A stretch of 64,000 nucleotides of DNA from Andrena cerasifolii (Eukaryota > Arthropoda > Insecta > Hymenoptera > Andrenidae). Under the pieces are notes generated by a model. It had not been told where the DNA came from and made no database searches. It was given only the letters and a program-made list of their open reading frames with translations. This document shows, in pieces, positions 1 to 12,149 of this stretch (positions are counted from its first letter, which is position 1; every line of letters begins with the position of its first letter). The translations under genes and the position numbers were made by a program. The stretch covers positions 7,807,001 to 7,871,000 of the forward strand of contig NC_135132.1 of the NCBI RefSeq assembly GCF_050908995.1, in the 5' to 3' direction.

Positions 1-889
1 TCACGACGACTTCCGTTACTTTCGACGCGAATATTTCCATCGCGATCGAACCGGCAGCCCATTCTCCGGAACGTAATTGGATCCTGGTGTCAATCACGGC
101 GATAATGCTCCGCGCTCACGCGTCACGTGGCCCCCCCACTTCGCTTCGAATAATCTTCTAATAATATGTTTTACAATAACGTTTCAAGGGGGTGGAAATA
201 GCATGTGATGGTAGATTTCGTTTGTAATGGCTGGTGGTTGTAATGCTCCGCTTCCGAAGGGGGAATTTTTGTTCTTTTTATTCGGGTTCGTTGACCCTAG
301 ACTTGCCTGGCGCACGTGAGAAAAGAGAGGCATAGTTGGGGGGAGTAAGTCCTGGAGAGGGGTGAATAGAAGGGGGTTTAATTTAGTGGAAAAAGATTTG
401 GAGGAATTCTGCATTTGGCGTGGAAGGGAAATTGAGTTTGACCTGGGATTAGTGGTGGTTCAGTTTTGGAGCTGATGAATTTCTGCCCCAGCGATGCCTA
501 TATCGGGGGAAAGAGTGTAATCCTGATCAAGTTGGAAAAAGATATTTTAATGCGACGAGAGAATTCTTAGATGATTTAAGATTGAATGTGAATGGATAGA
601 GAAGTTACATCTGACGTATCAGTAGCACTCAGCTAGCTTCAGCTCTGACGAACAGGTATCTCTGTTTAAAGTAACGGGTCCATTAAGCGGAGAGCCAGCT
701 GTTGAGTGAGATACACAGAAAGAGCAATTTTAAAAAGAGAATTCCGATGAAACTTGTAAAGTCTATGTAAATCAGTGGAGATATTCAATTTAACGTGTGC
801 AGTTCTAATTCTGGTGGAGGGATATGTATGTCCCTCTTAATTAAGTTAGGTCCCAGCATAAAGTCCTCCTCGAGTAAGGTCCTTCTAAA
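1..889. other. intergenic, no gene seen
   Basis: Every frame is short or interrupted, no splice-consistent exon is visible, and there is no RNA gene. The sequence is moderately AT-rich. Confidence 0.6.
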
Positions 890-1640
890 CCAAGCTCTTT
901 TTAAAATATGGTATTCCTAAGTTTAGATCTGCCTAAGGTAAGGTTTTCCTAAGCTAAGATTTTTCTAAGATAAGGTCTTCCCAAGTTTAGGTTTTCCTCA
1001 GTTTAAGTTTTCATAAGATAAGGTCTTCCCAAGTTTAGGTTTTCCTAAGTTTAAGTTTTGATAAGATAAGGTCTTCCCAAGTTTAGGTTTTCCTAAGTTT
1101 AAGTTTTCCTAAGGTCTTCCCAAGTTTAGGTTTTCCTAAGTTTAAGTTTTCCAAAGATAAGGTCCTCCCAAGTTTAGGTTTTCCTAAGTTTAAGTTTTCA
1201 TAAGATAAGCTTTCCCTAAGTTTAGGTTTTCCTAAGCTAAGGATTTTCCAAAACTTAGTTTTTTCTAAGGTAAAGTTTTCCTAAGCTAAGATCTTCCTAA
1301 GTTTAGGGCTTCACATACTAATGTTTGCCTAAGTTAAGTTTTTCCTAATTTAAGGTTTTCCTAAGCTAAGGTTTCCCCAAGTTTAATTTTTCCTAAGTTT
1401 ATGTTTTCTTAAGATAAGGTTTTCCAAAGTTTAAGTTTCCTAAATTGGGGTTTCCCTAAGATATTTTCCTAAGTTCATGTTTTTCTCAGGTAAGGTTTTC
1501 CTTAGCTAAGATTTCCCTAAGTTTAAGTTTTCCTCAACTAAGGCCTGGATAAGTTTAGGTCTCCCTAACTTTACATTTTCCCAAGCTAAACTTTTCCTAA
1601 TCTATGATCCTCCTAAACTAAGGTCCTTCCAGCCCAAGTT
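890..1640. repeat. 16 bp minisatellite with 48 bp higher-order period
   Basis: The stretch is built from degenerate units of about 16 bp of the type TTTTCCTAAGTTTAAG. In the central part (about 955-1220) three units combine into a 48 bp period that starts with AAGATAAGGTCTTCCC. Outward from the centre the units decay gradually on both sides, as expected of an ageing tandem array. No coding frame survives through it. Confidence 0.85.
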
Positions 1641-3313
1641 CTTCTTTAACCAGCGTCCTCCTAAACTACAAACCCTCTTCATCCCAGATCTCCTCAAACC
1701 AAATTACCATAAAAATCCGTTAAACAAAAAAGCAACTCCATATCCTTCTTTCCCCCCAAAAATCAAATTTCTCCATCTACACAAAACACCTTTCCCGCCT
1801 TAAAACCCCCAATGTTTCCACTTTCTCAAAGACAAAAGCTCCAGGAAGCAACTCCACTACAATGGCTTATCTCCGCCAGCGATCTCTCCTTGCAGCATCC
1901 GCGTGGGCGTGCACAATCATATACTAGGAGCTTTTTACATAAAGCCACGTGCACGCGTGTAAGCCCTTCTAAAAATAGAAATTTGAGCAAGATTCTATTA
2001 ATAGCAGATGAGTGTGTTCCCACAGCCGTGGGCCACGGCTCTCACTCGCTTATGCCCGTTAGTAACGACCGGCTTTTCGGAAGACCGCCCCTTCTTTCGT
2101 GCCTCCTACAGCCGTCTAACGAAAGAAACGGAATTCGATCCTTGCGCATCTCTACCCCAATTCGGATCGAAATAACCTGGAACCACGGTTCGAATTCGGA
2201 GCCCTGTCGATCCACCGTCCACCCCTCTTCCTTCGACCACACCAACGGCGACCAAAATGGCGACGGTGCTTCGCCCTTAAAAATCATCTACACCCACACC
2301 AACGATCTCAAGCCAATCACGACTTAGATATCTAACTGTTAAACTAACATTTACAGTATAACCATCCATTTAATATTTTTTTTTATAAAAATTTCAGCAA
2401 CTTTCTGTCATGAAATTCGTCAATTAATTGTATCGTGGAGTCCATTTTTGGGGTACCTATATGCTCCCGATTTCAGGAGTTGTCACTGATCTTTCTAAGG
2501 GTGTCCACGTTGAGGAAGTGAGGTAACGCGGTGAGGGTGTTAATCTTAAAATTATTATGGTATCGTGTTGCCGTTTCTCGGCATCGCCATTAAGCCTCGG
2601 GAGCCGGTCCAAAATGTATGAGTAATAAATTTATTTCTGTGTTGTCTTCGGCTGGTTCATCGCTCAGAAAACACATTTACCTCTGTAGCACAATAATGCG
2701 CAAACGAAAGCCACAGTGCCGCTGCGATACAATTATGATTCACGGCAGTATCGGCAGAGCTCGGCCAGGACCATTAAGGGCGAAACAAAAGGGCCATCGA
2801 TTCAACTATTTCGTTGAAACGCGAATGGAAAATTCGCAATTTAACAGATTACTGTATGTTTTAGCTCCTGGGCGTTTATACAGTCTATTAATTTCTTTCA
2901 TTTTTATTTTTTTTTTTCGAAATTGTTTATTTGTGGACCAAAGTTTTTTAAACTCTTCTGCGAAACTGTGGAATTCGATGATTTATAAATAACTTCACAC
3001 GCTGCCGACAAAAGTGGCGATTAAAGTTACCCAACTATTTTCTCCACGTTTTCTACTTCTCATTTTGAATTTTATACGCCAATTTTTCACGATCTCTCGT
3101 TCATTGCATTGGTAAAATTGCTTCTTTAAAAATTCAGCTTCGAAGTCTCATTGTATATTTTTTGGCATTTTTTAGAAGACCGTTTCTAGGATTATGAGAG
3201 AATTATTAGATAGTTTTAAATTTCCCAGATTCTCGTTGAAAAATTCTTGAATCTACGAATCCAGAACATATTCTCACAAAAATTCGCAATTTTCAGCCCT
3301 TTTTAACCCTTCG
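1641..3313. other. intergenic, no gene seen
   Basis: Two open frames lie here (1812-2327 and 2618-2992, both +), but neither has recognisable domains, a convincing splice context or coding-like composition. I treat the stretch as non-coding. Confidence 0.5.
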
Positions 3314-3573
3314 TGGTTACACAGGGTGTATCTTACCCCAAGAGCAATTTTCGAGTTAAAAAACCTTTACGACTTCCAAAGGGAAATTATCGCAAAAAAT
3401 ATTAAAAATCGCTTTTTCCCCCAACCGTGGAAAATCGCTCATTTTTTACTACAAATTTTATCATATAAAAATTTACACTTCTAGAAAAAGACTATTAGAA
3501 AAGTTAAAAGATTCAAAAATACGAAATTGGTAAATCAAAAAATAACGGCGGGGTACAGTGTACCCTGTGACCA
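3314..3573. mobile_element. MITE-like element with imperfect terminal inverted repeats
   Basis: The left end (3314-3339) and the reverse complement of the right end (3550-3573) both contain CACAGGGT followed a few bases later by ACCCC, giving an imperfect inverted repeat of about 24 bp. The 260 bp between is AT-rich and non-coding. No clear target-site duplication is visible, so the element type is not assigned. Confidence 0.5.
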
Positions 3574-5872
3574 ATTTATGATTATAAACCAGTGCGATGC
3601 CCATGTTAAAACCAAAACCATCCCCCACAATTAATCATAAAAAAACCCTGGTCCTCCAAATGAATCTTCACACAGAAATATTAAAACCAACAGTGTAAAT
3701 CCCCTTCAAATAAGAGGTTCAAAAAGCAGAAAAAATTCAAAGTAAAATAACACGAAACTCCTTCCACAAGTCTGCAAACTACCCCCTACCCTGCATCCCC
3801 AGAATACAACTAAAACCCATCACAATCACAATTTTCAAATTTAAATTTTCCGCATGAAAAACCCTCGAACCCACCACCCCTCCACTCGAAGCACCCAAAA
3901 CCACCTACCAAAAATCTCACCCACCCCCGAAGGGTGTCCAAGACACCGTCTACCGCACCCCACTACCGAAAATTCCACCCGAGTCCACGGTGCCCATGTT
4001 GGTGCCATGGGAGCGGAGCTTTTCCATCGAGGATCGACTTTGCCAGCCACGTAGCCGCTCGAGGCTCGTTACCCGGGGTATAGTGTAACACCCCCGCTGG
4101 TGGAAGGCGGCTAGCACTCCCTCTGCGACGCCGCGACGCTGTCGTCAACAGCACTGACGTTCCGATGCACACGTGCCGTGTGCAAACCCCTGGCTATGAC
4201 TAGGACGGCCACGACGCGAGAACAGCCATTCGAATCCAGTATTAGTGCGGTGTAGAGTGCTTCTTGGTGTTTCTAAGCCTGACGCCTGCCTCCTCCCCGA
4301 GTTTCCATTCTTGAGTGACCGTCGAGCGATAACGGTGGTGAGTACGCCCAGACAGACAGTGATAACGGAGGATCGGCTGCTCCCGAAGGATCGTTACATT
4401 CGCGCGACACATGGGCCAGGACGTTTGCCATGTTATTTGGCTGGCCCTGGGATTGGAGGCCCTCGATGGTAGAATTTCGGAGGATTGAGGAGGACTATGG
4501 GAGTGCTGGGTCTAGTAGCAAAAAGTTTCCGCTTCTTCTGGGAGATTCTGTAGATTTCTTGTATGCCACTGGTGCGTGAGCGAGGGATGGGAAAGTGGAA
4601 CCCAGTTTTTGGGCCTTCAGTAGGCTGGGGACCGATTTTGAGGAATGCACTTAACTATGCTTTGGAGTAAGCTACTGTTTCTGAGGCTTTCCTTGGCTCT
4701 TCCTATTCCGTGATTCATGAGAGTTTTTTTTTTAATTGGTTCCCCTTTTTTACACTGATTTAATGGCTTCGTGCTAGTGGTGAGGGATTAAAGGGTTGAT
4801 TTTTGATAGGTGGTTTGTTTCGTGGAATTGTTTGGAGACTTTAAGGGGTTTTAGTATAGAATACGAATTTTGCAAGTGTGGTCGTTGGAAAGGTCACACT
4901 TTTGAGTTAATCGACCAGGGGTGGAAGTCTTGAAGTATTTCGAGGGGAAGCCCACCTGTACCGGGGGCTACGTTTAATCCTCGCCTCGAAGAACAGAGCC
5001 AGGTGGTCTGTTCAGTTAAATTCACGTGGAATTCCATGAAATTTGAGATGGACCAGATTTAGTATACACGGGGGTGGCACCACTCCCTCAGAGTGTTATG
5101 ATGTAATAGCGGAGATACGAGCAAACACAAACGCTAGAGAATATCTGTTGCACTTCGAGAAGCTTTCTGCTTACAGAGACTGAAAACCTAAATTAAATTC
5201 GGAGAAGTTTAAATTTCGCACCCTTATCGGAAACAAAATTAACAGAAAAATAATTAAGAATATTTCAAGAACGTCAATTCATTAAGTCATGAATTAAAAA
5301 ATCAGTGGCGAGCTAGGTCTGGACAGCCAAAGACTATTAATAAATCAGATTAATCAGAAATCATCCCTCGAATTTTGCACAGATTCTCAAAGAACATTTT
5401 TCGAAGAGTTTGGAAAGCTTCGGGTATTTTGTCGCTGCCGTCGACTTCTTCGAAATCAGAAGTCAAGTAGGAAGCGAATGTTTTCTTTTTGGTTCGAATC
5501 TATCGCATCGACTCTATGGAAAAGACACGAGGATGTGCAGGTGTCGTAGGTAGGGGTAATGGCGTCCGAGTTGTCGAGAATCTAGCACCTTCCCTAATAC
5601 GGCTTCGCGAGCCGGCTCGCGTCTGCACGGATATAGAATCCTCCGTCTCTCTTGCTACTCCCTCGTGGTAACACTAGCGTCTCTACTAAAATACTGTGTT
5701 GCTACTCCACTTGCCGCAGCGGCCGGTAACCAAAACTTACTTGTTCCTGGACTTCAACTTTTTCTCCGACACCTGGCGGAATCACTTTGTACCTGGAGCA
5801 CATTTTACGATGAGATTCGGGGACTTTTAGAGCCGGCCTATTGTGATTTATTTAATTTTTGGGGAAGGCGGT
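3574..5872. other. upstream region of the LIM gene, mostly non-coding
   Basis: About 3980-4460 is noticeably more GC-rich than its surroundings and could hold the promoter of the muscle LIM gene. The rest shows no gene. Open frames at 4245-4472, 5489-5671 and 5665-5880 lack any sign of being translated. Confidence 0.4.
4230..4337 (+). promoter_or_regulatory. possible 5'UTR exon of the muscle LIM gene
   Basis: The GC-rich block ends in a strong donor, GGTG|GTGAGT, with the intron starting at 4338. The first coding exon of the LIM gene begins at a clean acceptor (AG at 8640-8641) only 11 bases before its ATG, so an upstream non-coding exon must exist. This block is the best candidate I can see. 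The 5' limit is a guess and the link is inference. Confidence 0.25.
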
Positions 5873-6720
5873 GGCTCTAGAGCAGTTTTTGTGATGGGAT
5901 TGGGAGGGTTTAGAGTCACTCTGTTGTGATCGCTATATTTTCTCCAAATTTTATTTTTTTTGTAGTGTATTTGGATAACACTTTGTGGGATAATGAGAGT
6001 AGGGTAGTTTTTGTGACTGGGGTAGAGTCACTCTGTTGTGATTGCTATATTTGGTCGAAATTTTAAATATTTTATACGGCTCGTAGTGTACTTTGATAAT
6101 ATTTTGTGGGATAATGAGAGTAGGGTAGTTCTTGTGATGGGATTGAGGGATAAGTTAGAGTCACTCTGTTGTGATTGCTATATTTTGTCCAAATGTTAAA
6201 TATTTTATAGGGCTCGTAGTGTATTTTGATAATATTTTGTGGGATAATGAGAGTACGGTAGTTTTTGTGATGGGATTGAGGGATGGGTTAGAGTCACTCT
6301 GTTGTGATTGCTATATTTGCTCCAGATTTTAATCTTTTTGTAGTGTATTTTGATAATATTTTGTGGGATAATGAGAGTAAGGTAGTTTTTGTGATGGGGG
6401 TAGAGTCACACTGTTGTGATTGCTATATTTCATCCAAACTTTAAATATTTCGCAGGATGCGTAGCGTGTTTTGATAATATTTTGTGGGATAATGAGAGTA
6501 AGATAGTTTTTGTGATGGGATTGTGGTGGAGGGAGGATAGAGTCATCCTGTTGTGATTGCTATATTAGCTTTGAATTTTAAGTTTTCTGTAATTTGTGGT
6601 GGGATAATGACTCTAGAGTAGTTTTTGTGATCAGATAAGGGAATCTAGAGCCACCCTGTTCTGAGCGCTATACAATACTAAACCCAACTCCACCTTTTTC
6701 TAATACTTCACACAGAAACT
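5873..6720. repeat. tandem array, about 121 bp units, six to seven copies
   Basis: GGGATAATGAGAG recurs at about 5987, 6108, 6241, 6365 and 6485, with a decayed copy at 6601, so units are 116-133 bp. Each unit carries AGTTTTTGTGATGGGATT, then GAGTCACTCTGTTGTGAT and GCTATATTT. The array lies roughly 2 kb upstream of the LIM gene start codon. No long open frame runs through it. Confidence 0.85.
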
Positions 6721-8411
6721 GTGATTCCGCAGAACCCTTTGTGATTAGACTATAAAATTCTTAGAGTAACCCTATCGCCATTACTGTTTCTGCACTCAGC
6801 GTTAATTCTTTACCATTACTTCACAAAAATTCTCTAGCTCTAAAATTCTTTTTGTGATCCCCACTACTTTCAATTTCACCAGTCACGTGACTAAACCCTC
6901 AATCTTGTTCTACCCTTTCACAAGACTACTGTGTTTGCAGGTCTCGTGGAGTTTTAACGATTTTATACCACTTTATTCTACAGTAATATCATTCATTCAT
7001 TCATTCATTTCATTCAGGCAAGACACTCAAAGAATTATGGGGGATGAAAATTTTAACTCCCACGATTTTCGGAATATTTTATGCCCTTTCTGTCACTACG
7101 ACGACTAATATTATCACCCACCTAAAGGATAATTATTCATGGATCTTTGAAAATCGGTCTGGGCTGACCTTAAGGTTCTACCAGAGTTTCTAAAATCTTT
7201 ATCATTTCGTTAACGTTACGCTATCATTGTTGAACGAAAAATTTAAGTGCAATTCAGAGGAAAATTCCTAGATCTCTTCTAGATTCGATGTTCCATTTTT
7301 CTGCTTCTCATCGACTTTCTTCTTCTTCGTCTTCTTCTCCTGTTTCCAAGTATTTCTGCCTAAATACAAGCTGAGACACAGACTGGCCACAAAAATAGAC
7401 TCCTTCACCAAGAGTAGAAGACTGAAACTGTTTACGTTCCTCGGGAGAAGTTAGGTAATCGCAAGCCGATTTGCCGACGTTAACATTCTTTTCTCCCCGT
7501 AACCCCTTAGAAATTCCCCGTTGCCCACAAACTAGCGAATAAAAAATTCTCAAAAATACTCTCAGCTTAAAAATGAATTCTTAATAAATATTTTACGAAT
7601 CATTTCTCTCATTCCCTATCTGTAAATTAATTTACTTAAATTTCGAATAAAAAAATGCATAATAATCCTCCATTTTCCAAAATGAGATATTTCTAAAAAT
7701 TCGGCTTTTCGAATTTTCGAAAGTAGAAACAAATGGACGCGTAATTTTTTTTTATAAAATTTTTATACTTTTTCTCGTTGATCTTCAGAACTTTCTGGAG
7801 TTCCTTGGCCAAGCACCGAGGTCCGATTGCGAAAATAGTCACGGTTGTCGACGGCAAGTGGGAAACCACGAATTCTTTAGGTTTTAGTCAGCAGACGGTT
7901 AAGTAACCGCAAGACGCGCTGCTATTCCAGCGATGGCCTCGCGTATTTTCAACAGATCGTTTGTTCTGGGCCTCGGACATTCGCGAAGGATCGTTTCAAA
8001 ACAAATAAAACACCAATTTCTCACTGGGGTTAAACTGCGCCAAGAATGAAATGCAAAATCAGCTTTCCGAAGTATCCCCTTAATTGTAATTAACTGAAAA
8101 TCCGTCTGTATTAAATAAATAACGCGATTGGCTTCGGAAAAATAGCTCATGCTTGTAGAAAAAGATAAATTACATCGAAAACGTGAAATGCAATTTTTTT
8201 CTACGACGCTTAGTTTTGGAGAAAAAAAAACTTTGAAAAATATGCGCGGCGTATATTCTCAATCAATGCGCTCTATATCGATTCAATTCATTTCTCCACG
8301 CGCTTCTACTGCTTTTAAATACAAAATATGGCGACTTAATTAGATTAAAATAGTACTTCGAAATTTATTAAAATAAATTTCGAATTCCAACCGGACCTGC
8401 TGCGCCCGTTT
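6721..8411. other. intergenic, no gene seen
   Basis: AT-rich sequence without supported exons or RNA genes. It contains a short ATTC microsatellite and homopolymer runs. Confidence 0.5.
6991..7016. repeat. (ATTC)n microsatellite
   Basis: Five uninterrupted ATTC units followed by an imperfect sixth. Confidence 0.8.
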
Positions 8412-8490
8412 TTCAAACTCGATTTCCTCCGAAACAAAGGGTCGTACGGGAAAACTTTATTCCACATTTTCGGTCCATTTTTGAGCGCGG
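8412..8490 (-). mobile_element. copy of a short dispersed element
   Basis: Read on the minus strand it carries the order GACCGAAAATGTGGAATAAA, then a T-run, then CTTTGTTTCGGAGGAAATCG. The same order recurs at 15236-15318 (-), 49773-49850 (+) and, as both arms of a foldback, at 54445-54650. That makes a dispersed repeat family; its transposon class is unknown. Confidence 0.5.
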
Positions 8491-8652
8491 AACAATTTCC
8501 ATTCGCGCTTGACTACCCACTTTACAATTTTGTGACGATATCACAAGCAACCGGCTAGAGGGGAAATTATTTATTCTACCTCAGATATTTCTCAGATCTT
8601 TGATAGTTCCGACAGTGACGCATGTTCTTTCTCTTTTCCAGTATAAACAAAA

Positions 8653-10210
8653 ATGCCTTTCAAACCAGTAGAACACCCCAAGTGTCCCAAATGCGGCAAA
8701 TCCGTGTACGCCGCGGAAGAACGAGTTGCCGGAGGCCTGAAATGGCACAAGATGTGCTTCAAGTGCGGTAAGTGTCCAAGCCAACACCTCGGATCACTTT
8801 AACAAAATATTTAAATACCATCAGAAGTGGATCCCTAACAAATTTGTCTATTAAAAAAAATTCTGACGAACTCGCTTCGTCGATTTTTAATTCTCGAACG
8901 TCACAAGTGAAATCCTTGGGCCTACTGGCTAGGCAACTAAATAATTATCAGTTCGCAAAGGCGAAGAAAATAACACGGTATCCGTCGACGAGTTGTCGGG
9001 GCGCGTGCGTTGCGCAAAACACCATCGGGCTTTTTAAATTTAGACGCCTCTATAAATAAGGTTTATGCCCGTCCCGGATGGGTTTGTCTTGGCCTTAATT
9101 AGTTTTGCGTGCCAGCCAGAAATCAATTGGGACCACCCAGCGCGAAGGTGCAACGACCCGCGTCGACGGTTTTACAAAAATTCCTACTTTGCTATCATCC
9201 CCCGAAATAGGACGCCACCCCTTCCGAACCACCGAGTACACACTTTCGCGCCGAGGACCCGCCCGGAAATAAGCTGCATGGATAATTCGTGCGATTAATA
9301 TCGCCCGCACGGTGGTATTTTCAAAAGTGTGCGCGCCCGTTGCCAGCGGCCCGAATTTTGAATAAAAAATGATCGCTATTCGCGGCATTGTCAATTCGCC
9401 GAGGGAGCAGCGACGTGTAAGCGAAAGACGGATTCGCGTGAATCGAGAATAGCGGGCCAGTGTTTCAGTTTCGTCGAGGCTGACGCGAGGAACGGTGGTT
9501 ACGTCGATGTTTGGACGTTTTCTAAAAGTTAAACGTTCCCTAATTTGTTGCACGGTGGGAGTATATAAAGGGAATTTGAGAAATAACGTGACTGGGGTCT
9601 TAGGGAAGTTTATGGGGAGCTACCGAACCAATGTGCCTGGACGCATTTTTGTATTTGTCGGAATTGGTTTTGTGAAAAAAAAAAAATTTATTTAATTTTT
9701 TTATTAATAATAAATTTATTATTAACATTAAAATTGATAAGGATAGGTTGCGCGAGAGAATCTAGAGTACACGAGGAGGAAAAAAGATATGCACTGTCTG
9801 GGGACTTTAACCGCTAGAAAGGCCACCGGACCAAGGTGCCGGGAGCGTTTTTCCCGATTTCTCGAAAACTCGCGCGGTAGAAACGTCAACACCGCTGGCA
9901 CTAATTCTAAAGCTTCAAAGTAATCTCCGCATCCACAAAGATAAGCCCACGAAGGGCCTTTTTTTAAAAAAAAAAACGGTCCCCGAGCTCGGACCCAACG
10001 GTGCCCAGAATGCCGTAGCCAACGAACGGTGTCTGTGTTCCAGGTCTCTGCGGCAAACTGCTCGACTCGACAAACTGCACCGAGCACGAGGGTGAACTAT
10101 TTTGCAAAATGTGCCACGGTCGCAAGTTCGGCCCTAAAGGATACGGCTTCGGTGGAGGCGCTGGTTGCCTGTCCATGGATCAGGGCGAGCACTTGAAGAG
10201 TAGCGAGTGA
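8653..10210 (+). CDS. Mlp60A: muscle LIM protein, short one-LIM isoform (Mlp60A-like)
   Basis: Join of 8653-8767 and 10044-10210, 93 residues. If the donor at 10206|10207 is not used, the reading continues one codon (GAG) into TGA at 10208-10210, inside the donor GTGAGT itself. The product is LIM1 (residues 11-62, all eight ligands present) plus its glycine-rich tail and ends in KSSE. Its size and domain content match fly Mlp60A short (about 10 kDa). A short and a long form from one gene are known for fly Mlp60A, so this is expected biology. The following kilobase would be its 3'UTR, with a candidate ATTAAA signal near 11344. Use of this end is inferred from sequence only. Confidence 0.75.
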
Positions 10211-11055
10211 GTGCACCTGACGTCGTCCGACCCTCCCCCCTCTCTGTACCACCACCCCCTAGCCCCTGTGTCCAACCCCACCCCCCACCCCTCCCCGTAA
10301 CAAAAAGGAAAAAGAAAAGGAATTCTCTCCAGTTCGTTTGTGACCACCTGTCCCCGTAATGAATGGGCCGTTGCGGGCCGTGCGAACCGAAACTAGTAAT
10401 TCGGATCGAACCACATCGAGCCAGCCTAAGATCCAACAGCACGAATCCTCTTCTTGGGTACGGATATACCGTATCCTGAGGAACGTAATCGGAAGGAGCG
10501 GCAGCCCAATCAGAACCCGAGGAACCGAGAGCATGCGTCTGCGTATATATATGTGTACACAGCATCGCCGATCTGTAAATCCACCCCCGTACCTCACGAC
10601 ACCAAAAACACCCTCCGAACGACCGCTATAAAGACCGGCATTACTTTTCGTTTGTACCCCATAGAATTCTGTCTCTTGTCGGAGCTCCGCGTCACCGCGA
10701 GCCGGCTTCTCGTTCTCGATACTCCCCTCCCCGATTTATTTTCTCTCGTTTGTCTGGCCCTCCTTTTTGTGACTTCTCTCACCCCCACTCCCCTACCAGG
10801 CCCCTCACCGTCCTCCGCTCCACGATCCTCTCGTCGTCCATCGACGCCAACAGCGATGATGATGGCGATGGTGATGGCAACATCGACGACGACGACGACG
10901 TTATAATAATGTTAATTAACTTGTGTTTAATCTAGTCGACTATTCTTCTTCTTCTACTTCTACTTGTTTCTCTTCTTTTTTTTTTCTTTTTTGGTTCGTT
11001 GGTCACGTTTTATCTTTGCCCCCAACCCACCCCCTCAACCCCTGTTTCTCTCTCT

Positions 11056-11091
<36 letters not shown>

Positions 11092-12117
11092 GTTGTCTTC
11101 TTTTATCTCTCTCGTTCTGTTCCTCTTGTTTTGTTTTCTTGTTGTCTCACACGGGCCTGCCCCACTTTTTTTTTTCTTTTCTCACTCCCGCGCGCCCCGG
11201 CGCGCCCGTTTACGAACTACTGTTACGATTGCATATGTGTCTACCCTTTCTCGTTTCTTTTATGCGATTACTACTACCTACTACTACTTACTACTACATT
11301 ACTCTAGTTTATAGAATCATTTGTACCATCTGTAATAAGTGCCATTAAAAGACGAAAAAAGGGAAAGAAAAAAAAAAACAGAAGAATCTGGTGTTCTTCA
11401 TTGACGATACAGCGGCGTACTTTCTCGCATAGACGGTCGGACAAAAATGTTGCCGTCATCCGGGGTGGGTGGGCGGTTCTGTTCGGCGCGTCGGAACCAA
11501 CCGGTTACTGTGGTACAGTGATTCAGGAGAATAAATTGATCGTGCCTCGGAATTGTCCGGAACATTTTTGACCCACTGTGCATGCACGATACACACCCAC
11601 TTAGATGTACGTGTAGCTCCTTTAAAAAAAAAAAAAAAAAAACCAAAAGAAAAAAATAGCGAAAAAAAGAGAAGAAAAGAGAAATAACGAACCCCCGTCG
11701 GACCTGGCATCGACGACTAAAACCAATAAGAGGGAAAACTAACCACGGCCAAGGGGTTGATGGAAACGCGAGAGTGAACGCACGAGTTCGCCTCGCGAGC
11801 GCCAGGTTACGTCCTCGTGAATAATACCCACCCCTCGAGCCTCCCAAAAACCGCCCGCACCCCCTATCTCTCTCTCTCTCTATCTCTCTGTCTCTAAGAA
11901 AGAATCGAAAGAAAGTACAAGAAAAAAAAAGAAAAGAAAAGAAAGAAACAAAGTCAAACACCCTCGTACCCCCGCCAGCCCCGCTGAGTGCGAGCCAACC
12001 GGAGGCCCATTGAACAATATATGCTGTCGCTTTATCACGAGCCTGTGCGCAACCCCTCGTGATAAAGGGAAGTAGCGAGTAACCAAAGAAAATGGTGAGC
12101 ACCGAGTCAGATTCCAC

Positions 12118-12149
<32 letters not shown>

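Noticed and set aside
1812..2327. 171-codon plus-strand open frame
   Set aside because: No domain, an overlapping minus-strand frame of similar quality, and unremarkable codon composition; likely chance.
11398..12117. 239-codon minus-strand open frame
   Set aside because: It is produced by purine/pyrimidine low-complexity DNA inside the muscle gene intron; long Phe and Arg-Glu runs, no domain.
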